64,000 nucleotides of DNA from Prosthecomicrobium pneumaticum (GCF_014199915.1 NZ_JACHOO010000003.1:387690-451689); one strand, 5' to 3'; counted from the stretch's first letter, positions 41,085 to 50,774 are shown. Notes: generated from the letters alone by a model not told the origin. Program-made: numbers and translations.

Positions 41085-42653
41085 ATGCGTTCCGCCGCGT
41101 TCCTCGCCCTCGTCGCCGCGCTCGCCATGGCGACGCCGGCCCTCGCCGCGGAGGAGGGACCGCTCATCCGCCGCGGCGTGACGGCGGAGCCCGCGACATT
41201 CGACCCCCAGAAAGCGTCGAGTTTCGTCGAGACGGCCATCCTGTCCGATCTGTTCGAAGGCCTGACGACGTTCGACGCGCTCGGCCGCGCCGTTCCGGGC
41301 GCCGCCTCGGAATGGACGGTCTCGCCCGACGGGCTCACCTACACTTTCACGCTCCGCGATGGCCTGCGATGGTCGAACAATGACCGGCTGCAGGCGGCCG
41401 ATTTCGTCGCCGGCTTCAGACGGCTGTTCGCAGCGGATACGGATTCGGCCGGGGCCGGTCCGCTCCTCGTCATCCGCAATGCCGATGCGGTGCGGCGCGG
41501 CACGGCGAAGCCCGATACGCTCGGCGTCACGGCGCTGGACGAGACGACGCTCGAAATCGTGCTCGAGCGGCCGACGCCCACCCTGCCGATGCGGCTCGCC
41601 GCGCCGGCGGCGATGCCGGTCGATGCCGCGGCCCTGAAGAAGCTCGGCGCGGCCTCCTGGGAGCCGGGCAAGCTCGTCTCGAACGGCCCGTTCCGCCTCG
41701 CCGGAAAGGGCAAGGACGGCGCGCTCCAGCTCGTCCGCAATCCGCGCTATCGGGCGGCGGACACGGTCGGGCCGCGCGGCGTGACCTATCGGTTCTTCGA
41801 GACCGGCGAGGCCTGCGGCGAGGCCTTCGCGGCGGGGGAGGTCGAGCTCTGCGCCGATGCGCCCGTCGAGGATTTCGCCGCGACCCGCGCGCGCTTCGGC
41901 GCGGCGCTCCGCGTCTCGCCCTATCTCGGCACCTATTACTACGCCTTCGACACGCGTCGGCCGCCCCTCTCGGATGTGCGGGTGAGGCGGGCCCTGTCGC
42001 TCGCGATCGACCGGCCGGCGCTCGCCGCCGATGTCTGGCAGGGAGGCATGCTGCCGGCCGAGGATTTCCTGCCGCCCGGCCTCGCGCCCGGTTCCGGACC
42101 CGAGGCTCCGATCGCCGCGCGGCGCCAGCGGGCCCGTACTCTGCTCGCCGCCGCGGGCTTCGGCCCGGGGAAGCCGCTCGCCGTCACCATCCGCGTCGGT
42201 ACCGGCAAGGCGCACGAGGAGACGGCGGCCGCCGTAGCGGCGCAATGGCGCACGATCGGCGTCGACGCGAAGGTCGAGAGCGAGGCGAACCGCCGCCATT
42301 TCGAACGGCTCGCCGCGGGCGAGCCTTATGAGGTGGCGCGGACCGGCTGGATCGCCGCGGAACCGGACGGCGTCGCGATGCTCGATGCGCTGCGGCCCGA
42401 TGACGAAGCGGTCAACGTCAGCCACTGGAAGAGCACGGCCTTCCGCCAGCTGCTCGGCCTTGCCGCGCGGACCGGCGATCCGCAGCAGCGGGCGCAGCGG
42501 ATCCGCCGGGCCGCCGAAGCCGTGGCAAACGAGGCGCCGGTGATTCCGCTCCTGCGCTACTCCGCGCTCGCGCTCGTCGCGCCGCAGCTCGAGGGCTGGC
42601 ACGCGACCCTCACCGACCTCCACCCCTCGCGTTATCTCCGGCTGGCGCCATAG
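41085..42653 (+). CDS. Extracellular solute-binding protein family 5 (oligopeptide-type)
   Basis: The 522-residue product has a Sec signal (MRSAAFLALVAALAMATPALA) and the SBP_bac_5 landmarks RGVTAEPATFDPQKASSFVETAILSDLFEGL, WTVSPDGLTYTFTLRDGLRWSNNDRLQAADFVAGFRRL and DVRVRRALSLAIDRPALA. No permease or ATPase genes are near, so it is an orphan binding protein using a transporter elsewhere. Start follows AGGAGTTGCCCTCC. Ends just before a strong terminator. Confidence 0.88.
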   Translation: MRSAAFLALVAALAMATPALAAEEGPLIRRGVTAEPATFDPQKASSFVETAILSDLFEGLTTFDALGRAVPGAASEWTVSPDGLTYTFTLRDGLRWSNNDRLQAADFVAGFRRLFAADTDSAGAGPLLVIRNADAVRRGTAKPDTLGVTALDETTLEIVLERPTPTLPMRLAAPAAMPVDAAALKKLGAASWEPGKLVSNGPFRLAGKGKDGALQLVRNPRYRAADTVGPRGVTYRFFETGEACGEAFAAGEVELCADAPVEDFAATRARFGAALRVSPYLGTYYYAFDTRRPPLSDVRVRRALSLAIDRPALAADVWQGGMLPAEDFLPPGLAPGSGPEAPIAARRQRARTLLAAAGFGPGKPLAVTIRVGTGKAHEETAAAVAAQWRTIGVDAKVESEANRRHFERLAAGEPYEVARTGWIAAEPDGVAMLDALRPDDEAVNVSHWKSTAFRQLLGLAARTGDPQQRAQRIRRAAEAVANEAPVIPLLRYSALALVAPQLEGWHATLTDLHPSRYLRLAP

Positions 42654-42713
42654 ACCGGAGTGGCCGGTGCGCCCGCACACGACGGCCTGCGCAGCGTCGG
42701 GCCCGCCCAAAAG

Positions 42714-42748
42714 AAAACGGCCGGTGCGAGGCACCGGCCGTTTTCCAA
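42714..42748. terminator. Bidirectional intrinsic terminator
   Basis: AAAACGGCCGGTGC and GCACCGGCCGTTTT form a perfect 14-bp stem with a GAG loop, between the convergent binding-protein and lipoprotein genes. A/T ends on both sides allow use by both. Confidence 0.92.
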
Positions 42749-42761
42749 AGTCTCCCGGCGC

Positions 42762-43022
42762 TCAGCGGCAGCGGGTGTAAACGCGCTCGCCGTAGCGATT
42801 GCGGTAGTAGCAGCGGCCGGTCGAGTCGGCGATGATGGCGCCCGCGACGGCACCCACGCCCGCGCCGACCAGCGCGCCACCGGTGCTGCCGGTCGCGACC
42901 GCACCGACGGCCGCGCCCGTGGCACCACCGATCAGCGCGCCGTCTCCGGTGCGCGAGCCGGTGCAGCCGGCGAGCAGGCCACCGGCGACGAGAGCAGCCG
43001 CGACGATTGCGAACTTCTTCAT
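42762..43022 (-). CDS. Glycine-zipper lipoprotein
   Basis: The 86-residue product has a lipoprotein signal (MKKFAIVAAALVAGGLLAGC, lipobox LLAGC) followed by a glycine-zipper region (GGATGAAVGAVATGSTGGALVGAGVGAVAGAI) and a short aromatic/basic tail (CYYRNRYGERVYTRC). It resembles OsmB/YMGG-family outer-membrane lipoproteins. A GAGG-GGAATG site precedes two ATGs; I use the second for spacing. Confidence 0.8.
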   Translation of the reverse strand: MKKFAIVAAALVAGGLLAGCTGSRTGDGALIGGATGAAVGAVATGSTGGALVGAGVGAVAGAIIADSTGRCYYRNRYGERVYTRCR

Positions 43023-43154
43023 CATTCCCTCCTGTGAGGCCCCCCTGGGGCTCCTAACCGCGATCGCCTGAGGCGACGTGCCGACAACACGGCTCTGCGG
43101 ATTAGGTTCCCCGCCCGTTCGGTGCACCTGCAGAGCGCAGGCGATTTCCGTCGA

Positions 43155-43370
43155 TCAGTGCGCCGTTGCGGCGCCGATCGCCGCGCCGGCCGCCGCACCG
43201 ACGCCGCCGCCGATCAGCGCGCCGCCGACATTGCCGGAGACCGCGGCGCCGACGACGGTGCCCGAGATGCCGCCGATCAGCGCGCCGGCCGCGGCGCGAT
43301 CCTTCTGCGCCGTGCTGCAGCCCGCGACACCGAGCGCGAGCACACCCACAACGACGATGTTCTTCAGCAT
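43155..43370 (-). CDS. Small glycine-zipper lipoprotein
   Basis: The 71-residue product has lipobox LGVAGC and a glycine-zipper (GALIGGISGTVVGAAVSGNVGGALIGGGVGAAAGAA) like the previous gene, but lacks the aromatic tail. The start at 43370 follows GAGGGAAATCCC. The two genes are independent (132 bases apart) and look like paralogues. Confidence 0.78.
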   Translation of the reverse strand: MLKNIVVVGVLALGVAGCSTAQKDRAAAGALIGGISGTVVGAAVSGNVGGALIGGGVGAAAGAAIGAATAH

Positions 43371-43494
43371 GGGATTTCCCTCCGTCCCCAGATAGCCGGG
43401 GGAGGCGATGCGCCTCCTGGCGGAGAGAATAGTGCGGCGGCCTCGGGGCGGAAAGAGGGCGCTGTGAAGGCGATCACAGCGCCCGCTCGGGGGC

Positions 43495-44508
43495 TCAGGC
43501 GGCGGGAACGGGGGCCGCCGCGTCGACGAGGCCTTCGGCCTTGAGATCCGACCACAGGCCGACGGGCACCGGCGTGTTCCACCAGCCGAGCACCTGCTCG
43601 AACTCGGCGACGGTGCGCGGCCCCGGGATGATGCTCGTGACGAGCGGGTGGGCGAGCGGGAAGGCGAGCGCCGCCGCCGGCAGCGGCACGTTGTGCGCGT
43701 CGCAGACGCGGCCGAGCGCCTTCGCCCGGTCGAGCACCGCCTGCGGCGCGCGGGAATAGTTCCAGCTGTCGCGGCCGACCAGCACGCCGGAGTTGAACGG
43801 GCCGCCGACGATGATCGTCATGCCCATCTTCTCGGCCGCGGGGAAGAGCGTGTGGAGCGGATCCTGCTCGAGGAGCGTGTAGCGCCCGGCGAGCAGCGAG
43901 ATGTCCCACTCTCCGTGCTTGAGCGCCTCCGCGATCACTTCCCATTCGTTGACGCCGAGGCCGATCGCCTTGACGGCGCCCGACGAACGCAGCTCGGCCA
44001 TCGCCTTGTAGCCGCCGTCCATGGCGATCTTGAAATGGCGGGCGTTCCCTTCCTCGCCATGGGTGACCGGGCCGATGTCGTGCATCAGCAGCACGTCGAT
44101 GTGGTCGAGCCCGAGACGGTGCAGGCTCGCCTCGAAGGACCGCATGATGCCGTCATAGGAATAGTCGTAGACCGGGTCGAAGGGCAGCGGCTCCTTCCAC
44201 TGGCCGTTCGGGTCCCAGGGCGTGTGGCGCGGAACGAGCACGCGGCCGGCCTTGGTCGAGAGCAGCCAGCCCTCCTTGCCGCGCAGCACGTCGCCGACGA
44301 CGCGCTCCGCCTTGCCGTGGCCGTAGAAGGGCGCGGTGTCGACATAGCGGATGCCGGCCGACCAGGCCGCCTCGACGATGCCGCGCGCCTCGGCCTCGGG
44401 AATCGCTTCCGGGGCGCCGCCGAGGGTCGCGGTGCCGAGGCCGAAGGACGGCAGCATGAAGCCGGTACGGCCGACCTGGCGCATTTCAATGGACGTCGCT
44501 TCGGGCAT
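43495..44508 (-). CDS. Aldo/keto reductase (aldose-1-dehydrogenase-like)
   Basis: The 337-residue product has the TIM-barrel pieces GIRYVDTAPFYGHGKAERVVG (catalytic Asp and Tyr), STKAGRVL (catalytic Lys), HIDVLLMHDIGPV (catalytic His) and IIPGPRTVAEFEQVL (NADP loop). It resembles L-fucose/galactose dehydrogenases (D-threo-aldose 1-dehydrogenase) of rhizobia. Substrate is inferred only from similarity. The ATG at 44508 sits behind GGAGGCGACG. Confidence 0.85.
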   Translation of the reverse strand: MPEATSIEMRQVGRTGFMLPSFGLGTATLGGAPEAIPEAEARGIVEAAWSAGIRYVDTAPFYGHGKAERVVGDVLRGKEGWLLSTKAGRVLVPRHTPWDPNGQWKEPLPFDPVYDYSYDGIMRSFEASLHRLGLDHIDVLLMHDIGPVTHGEEGNARHFKIAMDGGYKAMAELRSSGAVKAIGLGVNEWEVIAEALKHGEWDISLLAGRYTLLEQDPLHTLFPAAEKMGMTIIVGGPFNSGVLVGRDSWNYSRAPQAVLDRAKALGRVCDAHNVPLPAAALAFPLAHPLVTSIIPGPRTVAEFEQVLGWWNTPVPVGLWSDLKAEGLVDAAAPVPAA

Positions 44509-44621
44509 CGTCGCCTCCCTCCCGCCGGGCGGGTTGTTCTGTCTGTCATGGAACGTCGCCCGGACGGGCGACGGCGCAGACCCTATCGCCAGCCCGGCGA
44601 GCCTGACAAGCCGGGCCGGCG

Positions 44622-45743
44622 TCAGACGCGCTGCATGTGATTGTCGAATTTCACCGGAGCGCGCCCGGCGTCGACATCCTCGGCCGCGTCGATCCGCAGC
44701 AATGCGCCGCCGCCCGACGAGGCGAGGAAGGCGCTTGCCGTCGCCCCGGCGACGCCGCAGCCATCGGCGAGCGGCGCCGCGCGGAGATAGGTGCCGGTCG
44801 CCGCGTCGAAGAGGAGGATCGCCCCGCCGCGCGGCGCCGAGGCCGCGATCAGCCGTCCGTCGCGGCTCGCGGCGAGCCCACCGATATAGTTGCGGGCGCC
44901 GACGAGATCCTCGTCCGCCATCGGCAGCAGCGTCGCGGCGCCGGATGGGTCGAGCCGGCCGACGAGCAGCGGCGGCTCGTAGGGGTCGCCCTCCCACTGG
45001 CAGCCGAACCACAGCGCACCCTCGGCATCGTGCACCGCATGACGGATCGAGAGCCGCTGCAGCGACCGGTCGAGCCGGGTCTGATGGACGAGATCGCCGG
45101 TTTCCCGGTCGATCCGCACCAGCGACGAGTTCATCGCCTCGAGATCGATCTTTTCGCGGCCGTAGTCCGGGTGGGTGACGATGCCGCCATTCGCCACGAC
45201 GAGCGTGCGGCCATCGGGGGCGAGGATGACCTCGTGCGCGTCGACGCCGTGCGTGGCGAACTCGCCGAGCCGGGCGAAGCCGCCCGAGGCGTCGTAGACG
45301 GCGACGACGCCGCGCGCCCCGCCGCCGGAAAAATCGTTCTCCGTCGCGTAGAGCAGCCTTCCGTCCGGCGAGAAGACGCCGTGGCCGAAGAAGTGCCGTT
45401 CGGCGGGCGGCACGATCACGGAGACCGGCGCGTGCGCCGCGAGGTCGATGACGACCGCGAAACGGCCGGGACGGCGGGCGAACACGACGACGCGGCGGCG
45501 TTCGGGGTCGATCGCCACGTCGTGCGCCCGTGCCTCGAGCGGGATGGTGGCGAGGATCGTCCCGTCCTCGGAGACCAGAAGGGCGGCGTAGGCGTCGGGG
45601 CCGACCGCCGCGGCGGTGACGAACACCGCGCCGCCCTCGGCCTTCACCGCGGCCTGCGCGAAACGGGCCGGCGCGACGAGGCCGGCGAGCGCACCGGCGC
45701 CGAGGCCGAGCAGGCGGCGGCGGTCAATCGCCATCGAGCGCAT
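44622..45743 (-). CDS. DUF1513 beta-propeller protein, Tat-exported
   Basis: The 373-residue product has a twin-arginine signal (DRRRLLGLGAGALAGLVAP) and repeated blades like HDVAIDPERRRVVVFARRPG, GHGVFSPDGRLLYATENDF, AHEVILAPDGRTLVVANGGI and GARNYIGGLAASRDGRLIAAS. The DUF1513 family regularly ends imelysin iron-uptake operons. It overlaps the preceding imelysin gene by about 20 bases. Role in iron uptake is unknown. I start at 45743 because GGGG spacing suits it. Confidence 0.85.
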   Translation of the reverse strand: MRSMAIDRRRLLGLGAGALAGLVAPARFAQAAVKAEGGAVFVTAAAVGPDAYAALLVSEDGTILATIPLEARAHDVAIDPERRRVVVFARRPGRFAVVIDLAAHAPVSVIVPPAERHFFGHGVFSPDGRLLYATENDFSGGGARGVVAVYDASGGFARLGEFATHGVDAHEVILAPDGRTLVVANGGIVTHPDYGREKIDLEAMNSSLVRIDRETGDLVHQTRLDRSLQRLSIRHAVHDAEGALWFGCQWEGDPYEPPLLVGRLDPSGAATLLPMADEDLVGARNYIGGLAASRDGRLIAASAPRGGAILLFDAATGTYLRAAPLADGCGVAGATASAFLASSGGGALLRIDAAEDVDAGRAPVKFDNHMQRV

Positions 45744-46824
45744 TGAACCCCGGCGAGAGACCCGCCGCCCCTGCGAACTGCACCTGATAGAGTTCCTCGA
45801 GCCCCTTGAGCACCACGCGGGCGTATTCGAGCTTGCCGCGTGCCTTCGGCTCGGTCAGCGCCGTATCGAGCGCCGGCGCCGTCTCGAACACCTCGACGAC
45901 ATTGCCGGTTTCGAAATGCGCTGCGTTCGGCAGCGTCTTCCAGGCCGGCGGGGCGAGGCCGAGCAGGCCGGATTGCTGCGCCAGCCGGTCGATCGCCGCG
46001 GTCGAGGCGGCGAGATAGGCGAGCGTCGCGCCCGAGCGGCCATAGGGCGCACGGGACGGCTTGGCGGATGCGGCGTCGGCGCCGAGCGCCGGGGTGAGCC
46101 GCTGGTCGCGCACCTGTTCGAGGCCGAGCAGGACCGCCTTCAGGATCTCGGTCACCGGCTCGAGCGGATCGCGATAGACCCGGTTGTCCGGCCCCGGCGC
46201 GGTCATCACGGCGGCGAAGCCGTCCGGTCCCTGCCAGCCGGCGACGGCCTCGGCGGCGATCGTCTCGAGATTGCCGGCGACGGCGACCGCGAGATCGCAG
46301 CGGAAACGCGCCTTCGGCTCCGTCCCGCCGATCGGTCCGTCGCCCGCGAAGAGCAGGCCTTCGAGCGCCGGCAGGCCCTGCACGGCCGCGCTCTGGCGGG
46401 CGAGCGCGCCGGGCGCGAGCAGCGCCGGATCGGGATCGGCGAGCATGCGGCGGAGCTGCCGCGTGCCGGTGCCGTGCGGGTCGGGCCAGAAGGCGAAGCG
46501 CTCCAGCCGGCCGTTCTCCGCCATCGGTCCGAAGCGCAGGAAGTCGACGGCCGCCCAGGCGGCGAGAAGGTCGCGGAAGGTCGCCGCGAAGACCGCGGGC
46601 TGGTCGGCCGAGGGTGCGGTGCATTCCGCGCCGATCGTCCGCGCCGCCTCCTTCGCCGCCGCGTCGAGCGCCGCATAGCCGGGCAGGATGTAGCCGTCGA
46701 CGGCCCGCGCCGCGACCGCGCGCAGCGCCGCCGCGTCGGGCGGCGGGGGCGGCGGTCCGCCCTCCTGCGCGCGCGCCGGCAGGGCGGCGAGGACGAGGAC
46801 GGCGGCAAGGGCGAGACGGCGCAT
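45724..46824 (-). CDS. Imelysin-family periplasmic protein (second copy)
   Basis: The 366-residue product has a signal (MRRLALAAVLVLAALPARA), then the imelysin fold: DFLRFGPMAENGRLERFAFWPDPHGTGTRQL with the GxHxxE-like region changed here (WPDPHG), then QGLPALEGLLFAGD (near the conserved GPAxxG region). This is the shorter imelysin that commonly follows the di-heme cytochrome. Overlaps the cytochrome stop (TGATG). Confidence 0.82.
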   Translation of the reverse strand: MRRLALAAVLVLAALPARAQEGGPPPPPPDAAALRAVAARAVDGYILPGYAALDAAAKEAARTIGAECTAPSADQPAVFAATFRDLLAAWAAVDFLRFGPMAENGRLERFAFWPDPHGTGTRQLRRMLADPDPALLAPGALARQSAAVQGLPALEGLLFAGDGPIGGTEPKARFRCDLAVAVAGNLETIAAEAVAGWQGPDGFAAVMTAPGPDNRVYRDPLEPVTEILKAVLLGLEQVRDQRLTPALGADAASAKPSRAPYGRSGATLAYLAASTAAIDRLAQQSGLLGLAPPAWKTLPNAAHFETGNVVEVFETAPALDTALTEPKARGKLEYARVVLKGLEELYQVQFAGAAGLSPGFNALDGD

Positions 46825-48044
46825 CACAGGCCCTCCACGAAGCGGGCGAGCGCGGCGCGGTCGGCCGCGGAGAGGTCTAGATAGCGCGAACGGGCCGCTT
46901 CGGCTTCGCCGCCATGGGCGCGGATTGCCGCATCGGCGTCGGCCGCCCGACCGTCGTGCAGCAGACGGCCACCGCCGGCGAGACGCGCCGAGAGGGCGAT
47001 GAGCGGGGCCGTGCGCCATTCCGCGGCGGCGGCGCCCGGTTCGCCTACGCCGTCATTGAGACCAGCGCCGAGGTGGTGGAGCAGGAGGTCGGAGTAGATG
47101 AGAACCGGACCGTCCTTCGACGGCATCGCCGGCACGTGACAGGCGCTGCAGCCGGTCGACGCGAAGAGCGCCGCGCCGGCCGCGTCCGGCCTCGGCGCGG
47201 GTGGCTTCAGCCCGGCGACATAGGCCGAGACGAGGCGCAGCATCTCGGCCGAGATCTCCCGCCCGTCGAAGGCGGCGCTCTCCCCGGTCGGGGCGGCGAG
47301 GCAATCGGGCTCGGCCGCCGTGCAGTCGCCGTGCGGCAGCGGCGCGCGGGGGCTCGACAGGCCCATGTCGAAGGCGAAGGCGTCGGCGATCTGTCCGTCG
47401 AGATCGGCGAAGGCCGCCTTCCAGCCGAACCGGCCGGCGCGGCCGTCGGCGGTCTCGCGTACCCGGCCGGCGATGCCGTCGCCGTCGCGGTCGTGCGGGT
47501 CGGCATGGGCGCGGATCGCCGCCTCGTCGACCGCGGCGATCGCCGCTGCGGTGCGCAGCGAGGGCGCCTGCCGCAGCCCGACATGGATCGCCGGCGCGAG
47601 AGGCCCGCGCGCCGGCTCGAAATCGACCGCGATCGGGCCGGCGCCATCGGCCGTCAGCGTCACGCGGCCTTCCGAGCGGACACCCTGCACGGCGCGCGGC
47701 TGGATCTGCCGGCCATAGACCGGATCGGTCGCGCCATTGCCGTCGCCGAGCCGCAGGATGAAGCCGCGCATATGCGTCGCGCCGTTCGGCCCGGCGACGA
47801 GACGCGCCGCCTCGGCCGGCCCCGAATGGCAGGCGGCGCAGCTCCGTTCGGCGAAGAGCGGGCCGAGCCCGTCGGCGGCATCCGTCGAGGCGGGGGCGGC
47901 GACCCAGTTGCGCTCGAACAGCGCCTTGCCGAGCGCATGCTCGAGCCCGTCCGCGGCGGCGGGGACGGCGGCGAGGGCGAGGAGGAGGGCGGCGAGCCGG
48001 CCCGCGGAATTGCGCCGGCGGCCGGCCTCAGGCGACCCGGACAT
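46824..48044 (-). CDS. Di-heme c-type cytochrome oxidoreductase (DHOR/DUF1111)
   Basis: The 406-residue product has a signal sequence and two heme motifs CAACH (around residue 70, in ERSCAACHSG) and CSACH (around 300, TGCSACHVP). It is the large 'thiol oxidoreductase' di-heme protein that is the standard neighbour of imelysin in iron operons. It may oxidise or reduce iron in the periplasm (inference). It overlaps the multicopper oxidase gene by 17 bases. Confidence 0.88.
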   Translation of the reverse strand: MSGSPEAGRRRNSAGRLAALLLALAAVPAAADGLEHALGKALFERNWVAAPASTDAADGLGPLFAERSCAACHSGPAEAARLVAGPNGATHMRGFILRLGDGNGATDPVYGRQIQPRAVQGVRSEGRVTLTADGAGPIAVDFEPARGPLAPAIHVGLRQAPSLRTAAAIAAVDEAAIRAHADPHDRDGDGIAGRVRETADGRAGRFGWKAAFADLDGQIADAFAFDMGLSSPRAPLPHGDCTAAEPDCLAAPTGESAAFDGREISAEMLRLVSAYVAGLKPPAPRPDAAGAALFASTGCSACHVPAMPSKDGPVLIYSDLLLHHLGAGLNDGVGEPGAAAAEWRTAPLIALSARLAGGGRLLHDGRAADADAAIRAHGGEAEAARSRYLDLSAADRAALARFVEGL

Positions 48045-49482
48045 AGCCCATCATGCCGGTCTCCTGATGCTCGATGATGTGGCAGTGGAACATCCAGGCG
48101 CCGGGATTGTCGGCGACGAAGGCGACGTCGAGCCGCTCCTTGGGCAGGAGGAGCACGGTGTCGGCGATGTGCGGCGGCAGGCTGCGCTTGTTGGAGCCGA
48201 GCACGGTGAAGGAATGGCCGTGAATGTGGATCGGGTGCATGCGCGGCGTGACGTTCTGCAGTTCGAAGCGGTAGGTGCGGCCGCGCTCGAGCAGGGCGAG
48301 CGGCGGCGGCAGGCGGGTGTGGCCGTCGGCCGGCCAGGCCTGCTTGTTGATCGCCCAGAACGAGCCGGCGGAGAGGCAGAGCGAGCCGAGCGGCGGACCG
48401 TCCGGATCGTCGGCGAGCGCGGCCACCGCGGCGCCCGTCGCGGTCGCCGAGAAGACGAAGGGCAGCCGCTCGGCGCCCTCGAGCACGGGCGGCGCGATCG
48501 CGGCCCGGCGGAGCGGCGCGGGGTCGAAAGCGCCCGTCCGCCGGTCCGGCCCGCCCGCTACCAGCCGGGCGAGCGGCACGGGGGCGGCCGAGAAATAATC
48601 GACGAGCGTCGCCGCACCGCCATCCCGCGGGGTGCGGACGACGAGATCGGCCCGCATCGCCGGGCCCATCCGCCAGGAGCGCAAGGGGAAGGGCGGGCAG
48701 GCGAGGCCGTCGATCGCCACCACGGCGGCTTCGGCGCCCTCGATGCCGATCTCGACGATCCGGGTGGGGTCGATGTTCAGCACCCGCAGCCGCACATCGG
48801 CGGAGGCCGGAACGGCGATGTCCGGGTCGGCGGCGCCGTTGACGCTGCGGATCGTGCCGAAGCTGCCCGCCTTGCCGGCGCCCTCGGGCGTCAGGAAGGG
48901 CAGGAAGGAGCCGTCGTCGGCGATCCGCCAGTCGCGCAGCGCGACGATCTCGTCGGCGTCATAGGGCTCCGTCTCGTCGCCCTCGACGATCAGGATGCCG
49001 GCGAGGCCGCGGCCGAGCTGTTCGACCGTGTTGCAATGGGTGTGGAAGAAGAAGGTGCCGGTGTCGGGCGGCACGAAGGAATAGCTGTGGTCGCCGCCCG
49101 GTTCGATCGGCTGCTGGGTCAGGTAGGGGACGCCGTCCTGGTCGTTCGGCAGGCGGATGCCGTGCCAGTGGATCGAGATGTGCTCACCGGGCCGGGTGAG
49201 CCGGTTCGAGACATGGGCGACGAGGCGCTCGCCGCGCCGCAGCCGGATCACCGAATCCTCCGGCCGCGGCCCGAAGGTCCACAGCGGCAGGGATCGGCCG
49301 GGCAGGCAGGGCAGGGTGCCGGGCCGTTCGGCGGCGACGAGGGTGCGCTCGACGATACGCTCGGCGACCGGAGCAACGGGCGGCGGCAGCTCCGCCGGCG
49401 CCGCCGGCGCGGGCCGGCCGAAGGCGGCCGCCCCGCCGAGAGCGGCCGCCGCGCCGAGCAGCGCGCGGCGGGTGAGGCTCAC
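48028..49482 (-). CDS. Multicopper oxidase, Tat-exported
   Basis: The 484-residue product has a Tat-like signal (SLTRRALLGAAAALGG) and all copper sites: HWHGIR (T2/T3), FFHTHCNT (T3), HPIHIHGHSF (T1/T2/T3) and MFHCHIIEHQETGMMG (T1/T3, with axial Met). It is a laccase-like enzyme, possibly a ferroxidase given its place in the iron operon between imelysin and the di-heme protein. Copper-rich Met segments of CueO are absent. Confidence 0.92.
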   Translation of the reverse strand: MSLTRRALLGAAAALGGAAAFGRPAPAAPAELPPPVAPVAERIVERTLVAAERPGTLPCLPGRSLPLWTFGPRPEDSVIRLRRGERLVAHVSNRLTRPGEHISIHWHGIRLPNDQDGVPYLTQQPIEPGGDHSYSFVPPDTGTFFFHTHCNTVEQLGRGLAGILIVEGDETEPYDADEIVALRDWRIADDGSFLPFLTPEGAGKAGSFGTIRSVNGAADPDIAVPASADVRLRVLNIDPTRIVEIGIEGAEAAVVAIDGLACPPFPLRSWRMGPAMRADLVVRTPRDGGAATLVDYFSAAPVPLARLVAGGPDRRTGAFDPAPLRRAAIAPPVLEGAERLPFVFSATATGAAVAALADDPDGPPLGSLCLSAGSFWAINKQAWPADGHTRLPPPLALLERGRTYRFELQNVTPRMHPIHIHGHSFTVLGSNKRSLPPHIADTVLLLPKERLDVAFVADNPGAWMFHCHIIEHQETGMMGYVRVA

Positions 49483-49493
49483 AATGCCCGTCG

Positions 49494-50774
49494 TTACGGC
49501 GCGCCGACGGCGGCCGGATTGTCGAGGCTGTCGGAGCCCTCGACGGTGATCTCGACACCGAGCGAGGCGACCACCGCCTCGATGGCGCGGGTCTGCCCGA
49601 CCAGACCGTCGATGACGTCCTCGACCACCTTGTTGCCCTCCGGATTGTCGGGTCCGATCATCTGATCATAGGCCTCGACGCCGGAATCGGCACGGTCCTT
49701 CATGACCTGCGCCTTGGCGAGGGTGGCGGCGATCGCCGCGTCGACGCGCTTCGCCGCCGCCTCGTCCTTCGCCGCGGCATAGGCGGCGATCGACGGCCCT
49801 TCGAGCACCGTGCCGTCGGCGCGGGTGTATTTGCCGTGCCAGATCTCCGACATGCCGACGATGTCGTAATAGTGGCTGTTGTGGGTGTTGTCGGAGAAGC
49901 AGTCGTGCTCCTCCTCGGGATCGTGCAGCAGGAGACCGAGCTTCATGCGCTCGCCGCCGAGCTCGCCATAGGAGAGCGAGCCGAGGCCGGTCAGGATCGT
50001 GGCGATGCCGCCGTCCTCGCCCTTCTCGGCGAGCTGCGCGCGCGCCGCGCCGTCCTTCTGCCAATTGCCGACCATCTCCTCGAGATCGGCGACGAGGAGG
50101 TCGGTCGCCGCCTTCAGATAGGCGCCGCGGCGGTCGCAATTGCCGTTCGTGCAGTTCGCCGTGTCGTAATCGGTATAGGGCCGGTTGCCGGCGCCCGGCC
50201 CGGTGCCGTTGAGATCCTGGCCCCAGAGCAGGAATTCGATGGCGTGATAGCCGATCGCGACATTGCTCTCGACGTCCTGTGCCTCCTGCAGCCGGTCGCG
50301 GATGAGCGCGACGTCGATCGTCGAGGCGTCGACCGTGTCGGGGCCGATCTGCAGCGTTTTCGACGCGATGACGTTCGCCGCATAGAGCGGATTCTCGTCC
50401 GAGGCGTCGCCATAGCTCGCCGTGTCGACATAATCGATCAGGCCTTCGTCGAGCGGCCAGGCGTTCACCCGGCCCTCCCAATCGTCGACGATCGCATTGC
50501 CGAACCGGAAACCCTCGGTCTGCTGATAGGCGGGGCGGGCGTCGATCCAGGCCTTGCGGGCGGCGGCGAGCGTCGCTTCCGAAGGCGTGGCGATCAGCGC
50601 GCCGACCGCGGCGTCGAGCGTCTTCGCCCCGGCGAGCGCGTCGCTGTACATGGCGAGCGCGATGTCGCCATACTGCGTCACGACCTCCGAGGCGGTGGGG
50701 CCGGCGGCGAAAGCGGGCGTCGCCGCAGTGAGGGCCGCGACGGCCGCGGCGGCGAGAAGGCGGGTGCGGGTCAT
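49494..50774 (-). CDS. Imelysin-family iron-uptake protein (IrpA-like)
   Basis: The 426-residue product has a signal (MTRTRLLAAAAVAALTAATPAFA) and the full imelysin pattern: GYHAIEFLLWGQDLNG (the conserved GxHxxE site, around residue 168), NCTNGNCDRRGAYL and GSLSYGELGGERMKLGLLLHDPEEEHDCFSDNTHNSHY. Homologues are periplasmic proteins required for iron acquisition. The ATG at 50774 starts a normal signal peptide; an earlier ATG at 50804 does not. Confidence 0.9.
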   Translation of the reverse strand: MTRTRLLAAAAVAALTAATPAFAAGPTASEVVTQYGDIALAMYSDALAGAKTLDAAVGALIATPSEATLAAARKAWIDARPAYQQTEGFRFGNAIVDDWEGRVNAWPLDEGLIDYVDTASYGDASDENPLYAANVIASKTLQIGPDTVDASTIDVALIRDRLQEAQDVESNVAIGYHAIEFLLWGQDLNGTGPGAGNRPYTDYDTANCTNGNCDRRGAYLKAATDLLVADLEEMVGNWQKDGAARAQLAEKGEDGGIATILTGLGSLSYGELGGERMKLGLLLHDPEEEHDCFSDNTHNSHYYDIVGMSEIWHGKYTRADGTVLEGPSIAAYAAAKDEAAAKRVDAAIAATLAKAQVMKDRADSGVEAYDQMIGPDNPEGNKVVEDVIDGLVGQTRAIEAVVASLGVEITVEGSDSLDNPAAVGAP

